The notes under the pieces: generated by a model | What the model saw: the letters and a program-made list of their open reading frames with translations, nothing else | Told to the model about the DNA's origin: nothing | Databases searched by the model: none | Assembly: GCF_000316605.1 (NCBI RefSeq) | Contig: NC_019683.1 | Location: 1,410,036-1,474,035, forward strand | Reading direction: 5' to 3' | Length of the DNA: 64,000 bases | Source of the DNA: [Leptolyngbya] sp. PCC 7376 | Lineage (GTDB): Bacteria > Cyanobacteriota > Cyanobacteriia > Cyanobacteriales > MRBY01 | Part shown: in pieces, positions 45,651-54,553 of the stretch | Layout of the letters: each line of letters starts with the position of its first letter | Numbering within the stretch: position 1 is the first letter of the stretch | Program-made: the position numbers and the translations under genes

Positions 45651-48600
45651 ATGACGATTCAAGATTCGAAGCAGCCACTTTTACTACTCTTCATCACAGG
45701 GTTAGTGCTCGGGCTGCCGCAACAGGTTCTTAGCCAATCCATCACCTCGGCTCCTGATGGCACAGGAACAATTATTAATTACAACGGTGATACCTATCAG
45801 ATTGATGGCGGAACAAGAGCTGGCCTCAATCTTTTTCATAGCTTCCAAGACTTTGGTCTCGAACCCAGCGAGGTTGCTAACTTTTTAAGTGATGATTCCA
45901 TCGATAATATTCTCGGTCGGGTTACTGGCGGCGATCCGAGTATTGTCCAAGGTCTGCTGCAAGTATCCGGTGGCAACTCCAATCTATTTTTGACGAATCC
46001 TGCGGGATGGATTTTTACCGATGACGCAGGTGTAGATGTCTCAGGCAGTTTTGGTGTAACCACAGCCAACAGAATTGGTTTCAGTAATGGCTTTTTCAAT
46101 AGCGCTGGTGATAATGATTACGCTGCTTTGAGTGGAAACCCAACCAGTCTGATTTTTGATAGCACTCAACCCGGCGCTATTTTTAACGGGGCTAATTTAG
46201 AGATCGACAATGGTAGTCTTTGGATGGTCGGTGGCTCTGTCATCAGTACCGGAAGTCTTACTGCTCCCAATGGCACCATTACCCTTGCTGCCGTGCCAGG
46301 GGAAAGTCAGGTTCAACTCAGCCATGACAGTATGGTTTTAAGCCTACTCCTTGATGCCGTTCCCTCTGATACGCTGCCAACAGATGCAGCTAATGGTATC
46401 CGTCCGGTGGATTTGCCAAGTTATCTCAATAGCACTGATAGTTTGGGTAATGCGTCAGAGCTTGAAGTAGATGCGGATGGTAATTTGTGGCTCGTTGGCT
46501 CCCAAATGCGTATCGAAGAGGGTGATGTCATTATTGGCGATCGCCTCACCGCAGAAGCTGTCAATTTATTAGCCGCAGAACAAGTTCTACCCACTGAATC
46601 TGGCTTAGTGACGGGGGACATTACCGTGGTGCGCTATCCCAAGGTGGGAAATGACTTAACCTACAACTTTATTGATAGCCTCATCGAAGATCCCGAAAGT
46701 TTCTTGTATGGCGGTGAACAGGGCAGTATTTCCACCATCGTCACCACCGACCAAAATGGTATCGAAGTCATCACAGAAAAATTAGGGGCAATCGCCACAG
46801 ATAACGGTGAACTAGACGGCTTACGCATCGTCGGCGAAGGTAATGAAGCAGACTTCTGGCTCGGTAATGCTTGGGTCTCAGAAGAAACAATCGATAACTA
46901 TTCATCCCAGCTTGCGAGTTGGTCTGGCGCTTTAGCAGAAGGAGCAGATTTATTACTCTACAGTTGTCTAACAGCATCGGATTTACGCGGTGAAAATTTT
47001 GTTAATACCTTTGCCGACCTAACAGGCATGGATGTTGCTGCATCGACTAATCTGACTGGTAGCGCAGCCCTTGGTGGTGACTGGAATTTAGAATACCAAA
47101 CAGGTTCAATCGAAACAGGGATTGGCTTTGAAACATCAGTCATAGAGAACTTTACTGACACATTAGTTGTCTTTACAGCCACAGATGCCACCAGTTTGAT
47201 TGCAGCAATTAATACAGCCAATGGCAATGCAGTTACAGACACAATTAACCTGGCAAACGATATTACCCTAACCGCCATTGATAATGCGACTAATGGTGAC
47301 AATGGCTTACCCTCAGTTACGGCAACAGAGAGGTTAACGATTAACGGCATGGGGAACACGATCTCACGGGATGCGGGTGCGCCTGGCTTCCGGCTGTTGC
47401 ATGTTTCCCTAGGGGGCGATTTGGAGGTAAACGAGACCACCCTGTCGGGCGGACTAGCCAACTCTGGCGGCTTCTTTGGACCGGGGAACAATGGTGGGGC
47501 CGTCTTCAACCTGGGAACCTTGAGCGTGAATGATAGCATCGTTTCTGGTAACGAGGCCGACGCCGATGGTGGGGGGATTTACAGCTTTGGTAGTATTACC
47601 GGTGGTGCGCTTGCCACCATCACTAGTAGCACGATTTCTGGCAATACGGCAGGAAGCACTGGCGGCGGCATTTCTAACTCTGCCTTTACTGGTGGTCCTA
47701 CCAACACTCCGAATGCTGCAGTAATGACGATTGAGAACAGCACTATTATTAACAATTCGGCAAATACCGGGGGCGGTATTTCTAACTTTGGTCAAAATGC
47801 GGACAATAGTGCGGTGATGAGGGTGAACAACAGCACCATTTCCGGTAATACAGCTAGTTTCGCGGGTGGTGGCCTTTACAATCGGGGACAATCTTCTAGT
47901 CAGGGAGCAACTCTCATCATCACCAATAGCACGGTTGTCCAAAATGAAACCACACTTATCGGTGGCCAATCGGGTGGCGTTCACAATACTGGCGTGTTTG
48001 GGGGGCCTAATACAGGGCGATTGATTGTAGGCAACAGCGTCATCGCTCAAAATACCGCGACCCAAACCCCAGATGTAGGACACGACGTACCTTTTGTTAG
48101 CTCCCCAGTTGTCGATGAAGGTCATAACTTCATTGGTATAGATGAGCAAGGATTATTTACTGTCAGTACCCTCATCGGCAGCATCACTACTCCCTTGGAT
48201 CCAGACCTGCTCCCTCTTGGTGATTATGGTGGTCTGACCCAAACCTTTGCTTTTGGCTCTAATAGTCCCCTCCTAAATGCAGGTAGTGATGCTTTGGCAA
48301 CTGCTGCAGGCCTGACTAAAGATCAGCGAGGAGCAAATCGTTTTAATGGCACAGTGGATATTGGTGCGTTCGAATCCCAAGGCTATAGCTTAATACCAAC
48401 GACTGGTGATGCTCAAAGTACTGATGTAGAAACAGCTTTCGGCACAGCATTAGCGGTTCAACTGGTAGAGAACTTCGTTAATACGCCATTACCTATTGCA
48501 GATATTGACGTGACCTTTACTGCCAATACAGGGGCAAGTGGTGCGAGTGGCACTCCAACGATTAGTAATGTCGTTACAGACAACACAGGTTTAGCGACAT

Positions 48601-48965
48601 CAACTAGTGTTATCACGGCCAATGCAGAAGCTGGGGACTTCACAGTAACGGCCAGTAGCTCCGATATAGAAGATGGCTTCTTTACATTGACAAATATCGC
48701 TCTCCCACCAGAGCCTGAACCTGAACCAGAGCCGGAACCAGAACCCATAATTTCTGAGACCCAAAGAGAAGCTATCCAAAATTTGTTTGATTCAAATGAG
48801 TCGACAACAACCGGATTGGCAGAACAGTCCCTTGAGGAAAGTGCCTCCCAAGTTATCCCAACCACCCAGCTCTTGGATACCGCGAGCGGAGCGGAAGCAG
48901 GAAGTGATGAAACAACAGATAACGAGGAAGAGTGTTCTGTAGATGGCTCAGGAGAAGGTTGTTAA
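45651..48965 (+). CDS. Two-partner-secretion exoprotein (FHA N-domain, DUF4347, polymorphic repeats), copy 2
   Basis: 1104-residue TpsA paralogue. Signal peptide and TPS secretion domain (about 30-315) are nearly identical to copy 1; the DUF4347 domain (about 336-500; LLLYSCLTASDLRGEN, AALGGDWNLE) is clearly diverged. The passenger (about 515-870) is a shorter beta-helix with fewer, irregular coils (TISGNTAGSTGGGIS, TISGNTASFAGGGLY), then TFAFGSNSPLLNAGSDALA, an Ig-like domain, a (PE)n linker (LPPEPEPEPEPEPEP) and a C-terminal Cys pair. Export is presumably through the TpsB encoded 67 bases downstream. Upstream DNA (about 45340-45650) is a rearranged copy of the tpsA1 upstream region. Confidence 0.9.
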   Translation: MTIQDSKQPLLLLFITGLVLGLPQQVLSQSITSAPDGTGTIINYNGDTYQIDGGTRAGLNLFHSFQDFGLEPSEVANFLSDDSIDNILGRVTGGDPSIVQGLLQVSGGNSNLFLTNPAGWIFTDDAGVDVSGSFGVTTANRIGFSNGFFNSAGDNDYAALSGNPTSLIFDSTQPGAIFNGANLEIDNGSLWMVGGSVISTGSLTAPNGTITLAAVPGESQVQLSHDSMVLSLLLDAVPSDTLPTDAANGIRPVDLPSYLNSTDSLGNASELEVDADGNLWLVGSQMRIEEGDVIIGDRLTAEAVNLLAAEQVLPTESGLVTGDITVVRYPKVGNDLTYNFIDSLIEDPESFLYGGEQGSISTIVTTDQNGIEVITEKLGAIATDNGELDGLRIVGEGNEADFWLGNAWVSEETIDNYSSQLASWSGALAEGADLLLYSCLTASDLRGENFVNTFADLTGMDVAASTNLTGSAALGGDWNLEYQTGSIETGIGFETSVIENFTDTLVVFTATDATSLIAAINTANGNAVTDTINLANDITLTAIDNATNGDNGLPSVTATERLTINGMGNTISRDAGAPGFRLLHVSLGGDLEVNETTLSGGLANSGGFFGPGNNGGAVFNLGTLSVNDSIVSGNEADADGGGIYSFGSITGGALATITSSTISGNTAGSTGGGISNSAFTGGPTNTPNAAVMTIENSTIINNSANTGGGISNFGQNADNSAVMRVNNSTISGNTASFAGGGLYNRGQSSSQGATLIITNSTVVQNETTLIGGQSGGVHNTGVFGGPNTGRLIVGNSVIAQNTATQTPDVGHDVPFVSSPVVDEGHNFIGIDEQGLFTVSTLIGSITTPLDPDLLPLGDYGGLTQTFAFGSNSPLLNAGSDALATAAGLTKDQRGANRFNGTVDIGAFESQGYSLIPTTGDAQSTDVETAFGTALAVQLVENFVNTPLPIADIDVTFTANTGASGASGTPTISNVVTDNTGLATSTSVITANAEAGDFTVTASSSDIEDGFFTLTNIALPPEPEPEPEPEPEPIISETQREAIQNLFDSNESTTTGLAEQSLEESASQVIPTTQLLDTASGAEAGSDETTDNEEECSVDGSGEGC
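45837..46536 (+). repeat. 700-bp perfect direct repeat, copy B (in tpsA2)
   Basis: Identical to 41781-42480. Encodes the secretion domain of tpsA2 from within residue 63 to about 295. The repeat is a potential site for recombination that would delete or duplicate the 4.06 kb between the copies, producing one chimaeric tpsA. Confidence 0.92.
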
Positions 48966-49032
48966 TCGCTATGTGATTTTTCTTCTATGACTTACTTCTC
49001 AACTATTTACCGACAAGACTCATCTATCTCTT

Positions 49033-50739
49033 ATGCAACTTAAGACTATTGCCTTCACAGCTGCTATTTTGTACGGCTCCTTTACTCCCTTTGTGGCGAT
49101 CGCCCAAACTGAACCCAATCCAAACCAAGATCGTTTTTTACAATCTCCTGAAAATGAAGTGCCGGAGTTGCTGGAGGAGGAAGACGCTCCTTCATTAATT
49201 CCAGATGATAGTGCTACGGAAAATAACAATCTTTCAGAAAATCAGACTCCCATTACTGTGTCTGAAATTAAGGTGGTAGGAAGTACCGTTTTTACTGATG
49301 CAGATTTCGCCGTCATTACAGATCCAATCCTTGGCGACAGCACCATTGGTGCTCTAAATCAGGCTGTAGAGCAAATCACTCAGCTCTACATCGGCAATGG
49401 CTATTTAACTTCTAATGCTATTTTGCCAACTCAACAACTTAATGACGGTGTGGTGACCATCGAAGTTATTGAGGGAACTTTAGAGAGCATCACGGTCAAT
49501 GGACTCAATAATCTTAATGAATCCTATGTGACTTCTCGGGTAGGTCTTGGGGTTGATACGCCTCTCAATATCAATGATCTAGAAGAACAACTCCGTCTCC
49601 TACAGATTGATCAAAACCTTACAGATCTCGATGTAAACCTACAAAGCGGTAGTGGCATTGGCGAGAGTACATTACAGCTGGATGTGGAGGAACGAAAGTC
49701 TTTCTTTGGGAATGTTTTTGTTGATAACTATTCCCCTGTCAGTATTGGTGATGTGCGGGGTGGTATTAATCTCGGCTATCGCAACTTAATTGGAGTGGGG
49801 GATGTCTTGAACGTGGGCTATACCCAAACCTTTGAGGATGGCTTAGATTTGTGGGAGTTTGGTTATCGGATTCCGCTGAATGCGATGGATGGCACATTGG
49901 CTTTCAGTGCATCGATTGATCGCAACGAAATTGTGGCAGAACCCTTTAATTCATTAAATATCCGTGGGGAATCAGAAACCTATCGTCTGAGTTTTCGGCA
50001 ACCGTTGAAACGTACTATACGAGAAGAGTTTGCCCTATCGTTAGGGTTTAACTACCGGGATGGTCAAACTTTTGTTTTTGATAATGTGGGCCAAGCTTTT
50101 AGTGCTGGTGCAGATGCTGACGGTAGTACAAGGACTTCTGTATTTCGCTTTGGTCAGGACTACACAAGGCGGGATACGAAAGGCACCTGGAGTTTGCGAT
50201 CGCAGTTTAGTTTGGGTACAGGACTATTTAATGCCACCAGTAACAGTGACCCGATTCCAGATGGGCAATTTTTGTCATGGTTAGGCCAAGTGGTGCGGGT
50301 ACATCGTCTAAATGATAGGCATACTTTGATTGTGCGCGGCGATTTACAGTTGTCGGGTGATAATTTGCTGTCGTCCGAGGGCTTTAGTTTAGGGGGGGCT
50401 CAAACTCTCCGAGGCTATCGACAGGGAGCTCGCAATGCCGATAATGGTTGGCGCTTTTCCATCGAGGATCGTATTACTTTGGCGCAAAATGAAGATACAG
50501 GCCAATTAATACAGATTGCCCCTTTCTTTGACTATGGTGTTGTCTGGAATAACGCGGATAATACGAGCCAGATTGCCAATGAACATACCCTTGCGGGTTT
50601 GGGGACGGCATTCATTATTAAGCCAGTGCAGGATCTCACCCTACGTCTAGATTTTGCAATTCCTTTAGTGGATACGGGCGATCGCCAAAACAACATCCAA
50701 GATGACGGCATGTACTTTAGCCTTGATTATGCTTTCTAG
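49033..50739 (+). CDS. TpsB outer-membrane transporter (ShlB/FhaC family)
   Basis: 568 residues. Signal peptide ends at VAIAQ; an acidic linker is followed by two POTRA domains (about 73-215; ISEIKVVGST-like VSEIKVVGSTVFTDAD, DGVVTIEVIEGTL) and a sixteen-strand barrel with GDVRGGINLGYRNLIGVGD and the family motif GGAQTLRGYRQGA, closing with Phe. It would secrete both TpsA proteins to the cell surface without energy input. The signal-peptide codons contain the HIP1 site (49096-49105) used as a breakpoint of the upstream duplication. Its stop codon (50737-50739) lies inside the target duplication of the IS1-family insertion. Confidence 0.93.
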   Translation: MQLKTIAFTAAILYGSFTPFVAIAQTEPNPNQDRFLQSPENEVPELLEEEDAPSLIPDDSATENNNLSENQTPITVSEIKVVGSTVFTDADFAVITDPILGDSTIGALNQAVEQITQLYIGNGYLTSNAILPTQQLNDGVVTIEVIEGTLESITVNGLNNLNESYVTSRVGLGVDTPLNINDLEEQLRLLQIDQNLTDLDVNLQSGSGIGESTLQLDVEERKSFFGNVFVDNYSPVSIGDVRGGINLGYRNLIGVGDVLNVGYTQTFEDGLDLWEFGYRIPLNAMDGTLAFSASIDRNEIVAEPFNSLNIRGESETYRLSFRQPLKRTIREEFALSLGFNYRDGQTFVFDNVGQAFSAGADADGSTRTSVFRFGQDYTRRDTKGTWSLRSQFSLGTGLFNATSNSDPIPDGQFLSWLGQVVRVHRLNDRHTLIVRGDLQLSGDNLLSSEGFSLGGAQTLRGYRQGARNADNGWRFSIEDRITLAQNEDTGQLIQIAPFFDYGVVWNNADNTSQIANEHTLAGLGTAFIIKPVQDLTLRLDFAIPLVDTGDRQNNIQDDGMYFSLDYAF

Positions 50740-50743
50740 TTTT
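50736..50743 (+). repeat. 8-bp target-site duplication, left
   Basis: CTAGTTTT directly abuts the left inverted repeat of the IS1-family element and recurs at 51505-51512 on the other side. Eight to nine bases is the usual length for the IS1 family. Intact copies imply that the insertion is recent. Confidence 0.85.
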
Positions 50744-51504
50744 GGCGTTGCAGAATAGAGGTATGAATGGAGGTTGTTGACTCAATGGAATGTCCAGAAT
50801 GCCAATCTACTCATATCCGTAAGAATGGAAAGAAAAAAGGCAAACAGAATCACATCTGTGTAGATTGCGGTCGTCAGTTTATCGACCACTATAGTCAGCT
50901 CGGCTACTCAAATGCCTTCAAACGTGAATGCCTCAAAATGTATGTCAACGGTATGGGCTTTCGAGCCATTGAACGGGTGAAAGGAGTGCACCACACTACC
51001 GTCATCACTTGGGTCAAACAAGTCGGTGCATTGCTGCCTGATGCTTATGAACCGGAAGAGATGCCTCAGGTCGGGGAACTCGATGAACTTCAAACATTCG
51101 TCGGTGCTAAAAAAACAAGGTCTGGCTCTGGACAGCAGTAGACCACTTTCAACCAGGTATTCTTGCTTGGACTATTGGTGACAGAAGTGCAGAGACATTC
51201 AAGCCACTATGGGCAATCGTTAGTCTCTGGAGATGCTTCTTTTACGTCACAGATGGCTGGAAAGTTTATCCCATCTTTGTACCCGATGGGGACCAGATTG
51301 TCAGTAAGACCTATATGACTCGAGTCGAAGGAGAGAACACTCGATTGCGGCATTATCTCGCTCGACTCCATCGAAAGACCTTATGTTATTCAAAGTCTGT
51401 GGAAATGTTAGAGCATTCGATTCGATTGCTGATTCACTATCTCAAGTTCTGGGATGTTCCTATCCCTCGACCCTCATAGATTCATACCTCAATTCACCAA
51501 CGCC
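50744..51504 (+). mobile_element. Complete IS1-family insertion sequence, 761 bp
   Basis: Terminal inverted repeats are 50744-50768 and 51480-51504; of 25 positions 22 match (GGCGTTG-nn-GAAT-n-GAGGTATGAAT). Length is close to IS1 (768 bp). An 8-bp direct repeat flanks it. It separates the convergent tpsB and CHAT genes without breaking either. The transposase uses the two-frame arrangement of IS1, and all parts look intact, so the element may be active. Confidence 0.92.
50767..51479 (+). CDS. IS1-family transposase made by -1 frameshift (InsA-InsB type)
   Basis: Frame 1 (50767-51141) encodes a zinc-finger/HTH protein: CPECQSTHIRKNG ... CVDCGRQF and FRAIERVKGVHHTTVITWV, ending SGSGQQ. At A-AAA-AAC (51110-51116), the heptamer that IS1 uses, a slip of -1 joins it to the second frame, giving GAKKNKVWLWTAVD and continuing to TAG at 51477-51479. 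The catalytic part shows the DDE-type residues in WTAVDHF, YVTDGW and EGENTRLRHYLARLHRKT. The fused product (about 237 residues) is the active transposase, and unshifted InsA is a repressor in E. coli IS1. A start six codons later (50785) is possible. Confidence 0.88.
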
Positions 51505-51512
51505 CTAGTTTT
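51505..51512 (+). repeat. 8-bp target-site duplication, right
   Basis: CTAGTTTT adjoining the right inverted repeat of the IS1-family element, same as 50736-50743. Confidence 0.85.
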
Positions 51513-51530
51513 TAGTTTGGGTCTGTCAGT

Positions 51531-54278
51531 TTAGAGGCCATTGCCAATCAAAATAAACGGTGACCAATAGTAGGGATGAGATGCATTAGGAATAGAATCA
51601 TCGACCGAAAGATTACCTTTGATCATTCCGATTTGAGCTTGACGAAGTGCTTCTGATTTACTCGCGCCATTGCGCAAACGACCATAAAAATCATTCATCA
51701 GAGCTTGAGTGCCGCCATCAGATACTGACCACAATGAGGCGATCGCCGCCTTTGCTCCAGCATCTTGCATCAAGTACCCAAAGCCCAAAATTTCCTCACC
51801 ATTACCAAGTTCTCCACCCACCGCCGTTTGGCAGGCACTCAGCACAATCAATTCGACATTGGTCAAAAACCATGAATCCTGAACTTCTTGGAGGGTAATG
51901 CGCTGTCCATCACCCATAAGAATAAACGAATCTTTTGGCTCACCAGGCACGAATGCCGCATGGGTCGCAAAATGCACGATATTGAAATTGTCCATCAGCG
52001 GAACCGTCTCAGTCTTACTGAAATTGTTGTCGAATAATGTCGTTGTGTCAGGAATCGCACTCGCGATATTATTCACCTCAACTCCCGCAAACGGTAGACC
52101 AGCAAAGGAAAAATCCCGTTGCCCTGCCTGAAAATCGAATTCTCCTTGGGTAAAAGCACCAGCCAAAATATTGAGAACATTCGGCGGCTGACTCGTGAAG
52201 TCCGTTAAACTCGCCGCAGTAATATTATTTACCCGAAATTTTTCGACTAACCAGCGATCGCCATCATTGAGCGCCACCAATGGCACATAACGCAACTGAT
52301 CATCCGGCGCATAAATAATCGTTGTGGCTCCAGCTGCTTGCAAATCTGCTTCGATAGGTGCAATCAGCCAATTATACAGTTGACGAGCTGGCTCAACCAC
52401 TGTGTTGAAGCGCACAGTCGTTAACCCTTTACGCATTTCTGCAATAGTTGCATTAAGCTCATCCCTCGACACATTCACCGTATGACGGATTGGTGGCGCA
52501 TAGGGACTCGCTAAAATCAGTTCCAAGCGATCTTCCAATACCAATGGATAGAGAATCACTGAACGATCTTCCAAACCCCGCAAATTATCTGCCACTCGCC
52601 GCAAGGTATTCAGACTCAAGTTCTGTTCACGGGCAGTTTCGCTCACCTTTTGTAAGGCAGCCTTTACCTCTGGGCTTCGAGTAAATTCACTAAACTCCCG
52701 CGTCAAGTCCTGTTGCAATGCCGTGATTTGTGCAATGCGTTGTTGCTGCGCTGGCGTCAGTTCAACTTTAGGGGTACGGCGTAATACCAATAATTCCTTA
52801 CCGAGGGCGATCGCCTGATCCCTCAGAGGACGGTAAGCAGCCAATACTTTTTCTTCCGAGGGCAAAGTGGTCACAGCCTCAACAGTCATTTCATTCGCTT
52901 CGACATTCCCGAGATATTCATCCAGTTCCTGCACCTTTAGCAAATCCACTGCTTGTTGCGCCTCAGCAGGGCGATTATCTTCCAACAATAAATCGCTTAA
53001 CCGTCGATACACAGGCGAAAACAACTGAGATTTTGAAAAAGTTGAATCTCCCAGAATTGCTGTCAATTCTTCTCGGCGTGCCTCAAAAACCTGCACCGCT
53101 TGCTTATAAAACAAAATAGCTAGCTCACGGTTACCCAAAACATTTTGAGTCGCACCCATCTCTGCCAAAGCTTCCGCCTCTAAACCTCTCAAACCCATTT
53201 GGTTATAGAGAACCGCAGCTTGCTGAAGAAAATCAAAAGACTCCGCATAATTGCCACGACGTTGGTGACTAATACTTAAATTCCGTAAAATTGACCCTTG
53301 CTCAGTCAGGTCACTCACTTGTTGCGCCAACCCAAGTGCCTCATTATAAAAATCTACGGCAGCCTGATGATTCCCTTCCTGCAACTCCAGTGAACCCAAC
53401 CGATTCAAAATTTGCCCGCGCTGCCGTATCAAATTCGGAGCATTACCCGCTGCCTCTAAGGCTTCTTGATAAGATTGTTTCGCTAGGCTGTTTTGACGCT
53501 GCCGCTTTTGCAAATCACCGATAGCTAGTAGGGAAGCAGTCGATGCTGTCTTATTTTGGGTCGTGCGGGCCAACTGAAGAGCTGAACGATAATTTTTGAT
53601 GGCCTCTGGAAACTGCCGTTGCTGACGGGCAAGATCCGCCATACTTTGCCGCACCAGAATTTCACCTTCTGGATGGTCCAGTGTCTGGAATGAGCTAAGA
53701 GCCTGCTCATAAAAACTTTTCGCTTTGGTTGTATTGACTAGAGCTTGCTCAACTTTGCCGAGATGAAGATTGCTATAGGCGATATTGAGCTGTTTTGCTG
53801 ACTCGCTATTTGATGAAGATTCAAGCTGGGCGATCGCCTGTTGATAGCTCGTTCGAGCATCACTCGTACCACCACTAGCAAACTGAATTTCACCCACCAA
53901 ATTTAAGCTCTCAGCAATCTGGAGGCGATCGCCACTTTTCTGTGCAAACTCTAGAGATTGCTGAGCATAAGCTAAAGCTGGGTGCAATTCGCCAATTACT
54001 GGAATGATGTCGTTAAAAATATCTTGTGCCGTATCTCGGACAAGAATCGCCGCTTCCGAATAAGTTTGTTCTGCTAAAGCGACTTGACCTTGCTGAGTAT
54101 AAGACTGAGCTTGGTTTTCGAGAGATTGAACTTGCTGCTGGAATGACCCTTCTGATGCGGCCTGTGCCAGTACAGAAGAAGCTGTATTCACTACCGGTAA
54201 ATCAGTAATGCCCAACGATAGAGTTAGAGAGAAAGAGGCGATCGCCCACCGTATCCACAACTTTGACTTTGTCATCAA
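51531..54278 (-). CDS. Exported TPR-CHAT (caspase-like) protein
   Basis: 915 residues. A signal peptide (WAIASFSLTLSLGITDLPVV) is followed by about ten TPR repeats (about 45-420), a helical linker and a CHAT domain (about 600-915). Catalytic dyad: His773 in VHFATHAAF and Cys816 in VLSACQTAVGG; GEEILGFGYLMQDAGAKA and ASLWSVSD complete the family pattern. CHAT domains are caspase-related cysteine proteases. In cyanobacteria secreted TPR-CHAT proteins often lie beside DUF4347/FHA TPS loci, as here, so it may process or regulate the TpsA proteins outside the inner membrane. That link is inferred from location only. Confidence 0.9.
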   Translation of the reverse strand: MMTKSKLWIRWAIASFSLTLSLGITDLPVVNTASSVLAQAASEGSFQQQVQSLENQAQSYTQQGQVALAEQTYSEAAILVRDTAQDIFNDIIPVIGELHPALAYAQQSLEFAQKSGDRLQIAESLNLVGEIQFASGGTSDARTSYQQAIAQLESSSNSESAKQLNIAYSNLHLGKVEQALVNTTKAKSFYEQALSSFQTLDHPEGEILVRQSMADLARQQRQFPEAIKNYRSALQLARTTQNKTASTASLLAIGDLQKRQRQNSLAKQSYQEALEAAGNAPNLIRQRGQILNRLGSLELQEGNHQAAVDFYNEALGLAQQVSDLTEQGSILRNLSISHQRRGNYAESFDFLQQAAVLYNQMGLRGLEAEALAEMGATQNVLGNRELAILFYKQAVQVFEARREELTAILGDSTFSKSQLFSPVYRRLSDLLLEDNRPAEAQQAVDLLKVQELDEYLGNVEANEMTVEAVTTLPSEEKVLAAYRPLRDQAIALGKELLVLRRTPKVELTPAQQQRIAQITALQQDLTREFSEFTRSPEVKAALQKVSETAREQNLSLNTLRRVADNLRGLEDRSVILYPLVLEDRLELILASPYAPPIRHTVNVSRDELNATIAEMRKGLTTVRFNTVVEPARQLYNWLIAPIEADLQAAGATTIIYAPDDQLRYVPLVALNDGDRWLVEKFRVNNITAASLTDFTSQPPNVLNILAGAFTQGEFDFQAGQRDFSFAGLPFAGVEVNNIASAIPDTTTLFDNNFSKTETVPLMDNFNIVHFATHAAFVPGEPKDSFILMGDGQRITLQEVQDSWFLTNVELIVLSACQTAVGGELGNGEEILGFGYLMQDAGAKAAIASLWSVSDGGTQALMNDFYGRLRNGASKSEALRQAQIGMIKGNLSVDDSIPNASHPYYWSPFILIGNGL

Positions 54279-54470
54279 CCCTACTCCAGTCCATCAGACA
54301 ACTACGGCTTCTACTTACCTTAGTTGTAATTACGGACAATATTGTTCCGCTGACATCCCACAAAAATCTTTAAATCCTACTGTTACCCAACACGACTTTC
54401 ACACATAAGTATCACTGAATATACAGATATTAAGCTTTTCGGCCAAATCTGGAACCTATACACACTAAAA

Positions 54471-54500
54471 AAGATGCCGCTACTTCAGTAGCGGCATCTT
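54471..54500 (-). terminator. Strong rho-independent terminator of the pilin gene
   Basis: Perfect 13-bp stem (54471-54483, 54488-54500) with a four-base loop, followed on the minus strand by six T. It lies 54 bases past the stop of pilA, the highly expressed gene it most likely serves. Confidence 0.88.
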
Positions 54501-54553
54501 TGAATTTCAGAAGTGTAGAAACTTCATACCGAAGACTCTAAACACTCAGATAA

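Noticed and set aside
47454-48149. 231-residue antisense frame within tpsA2
   Set aside because: Shadow of the repeat-coding strand, without family resemblance.
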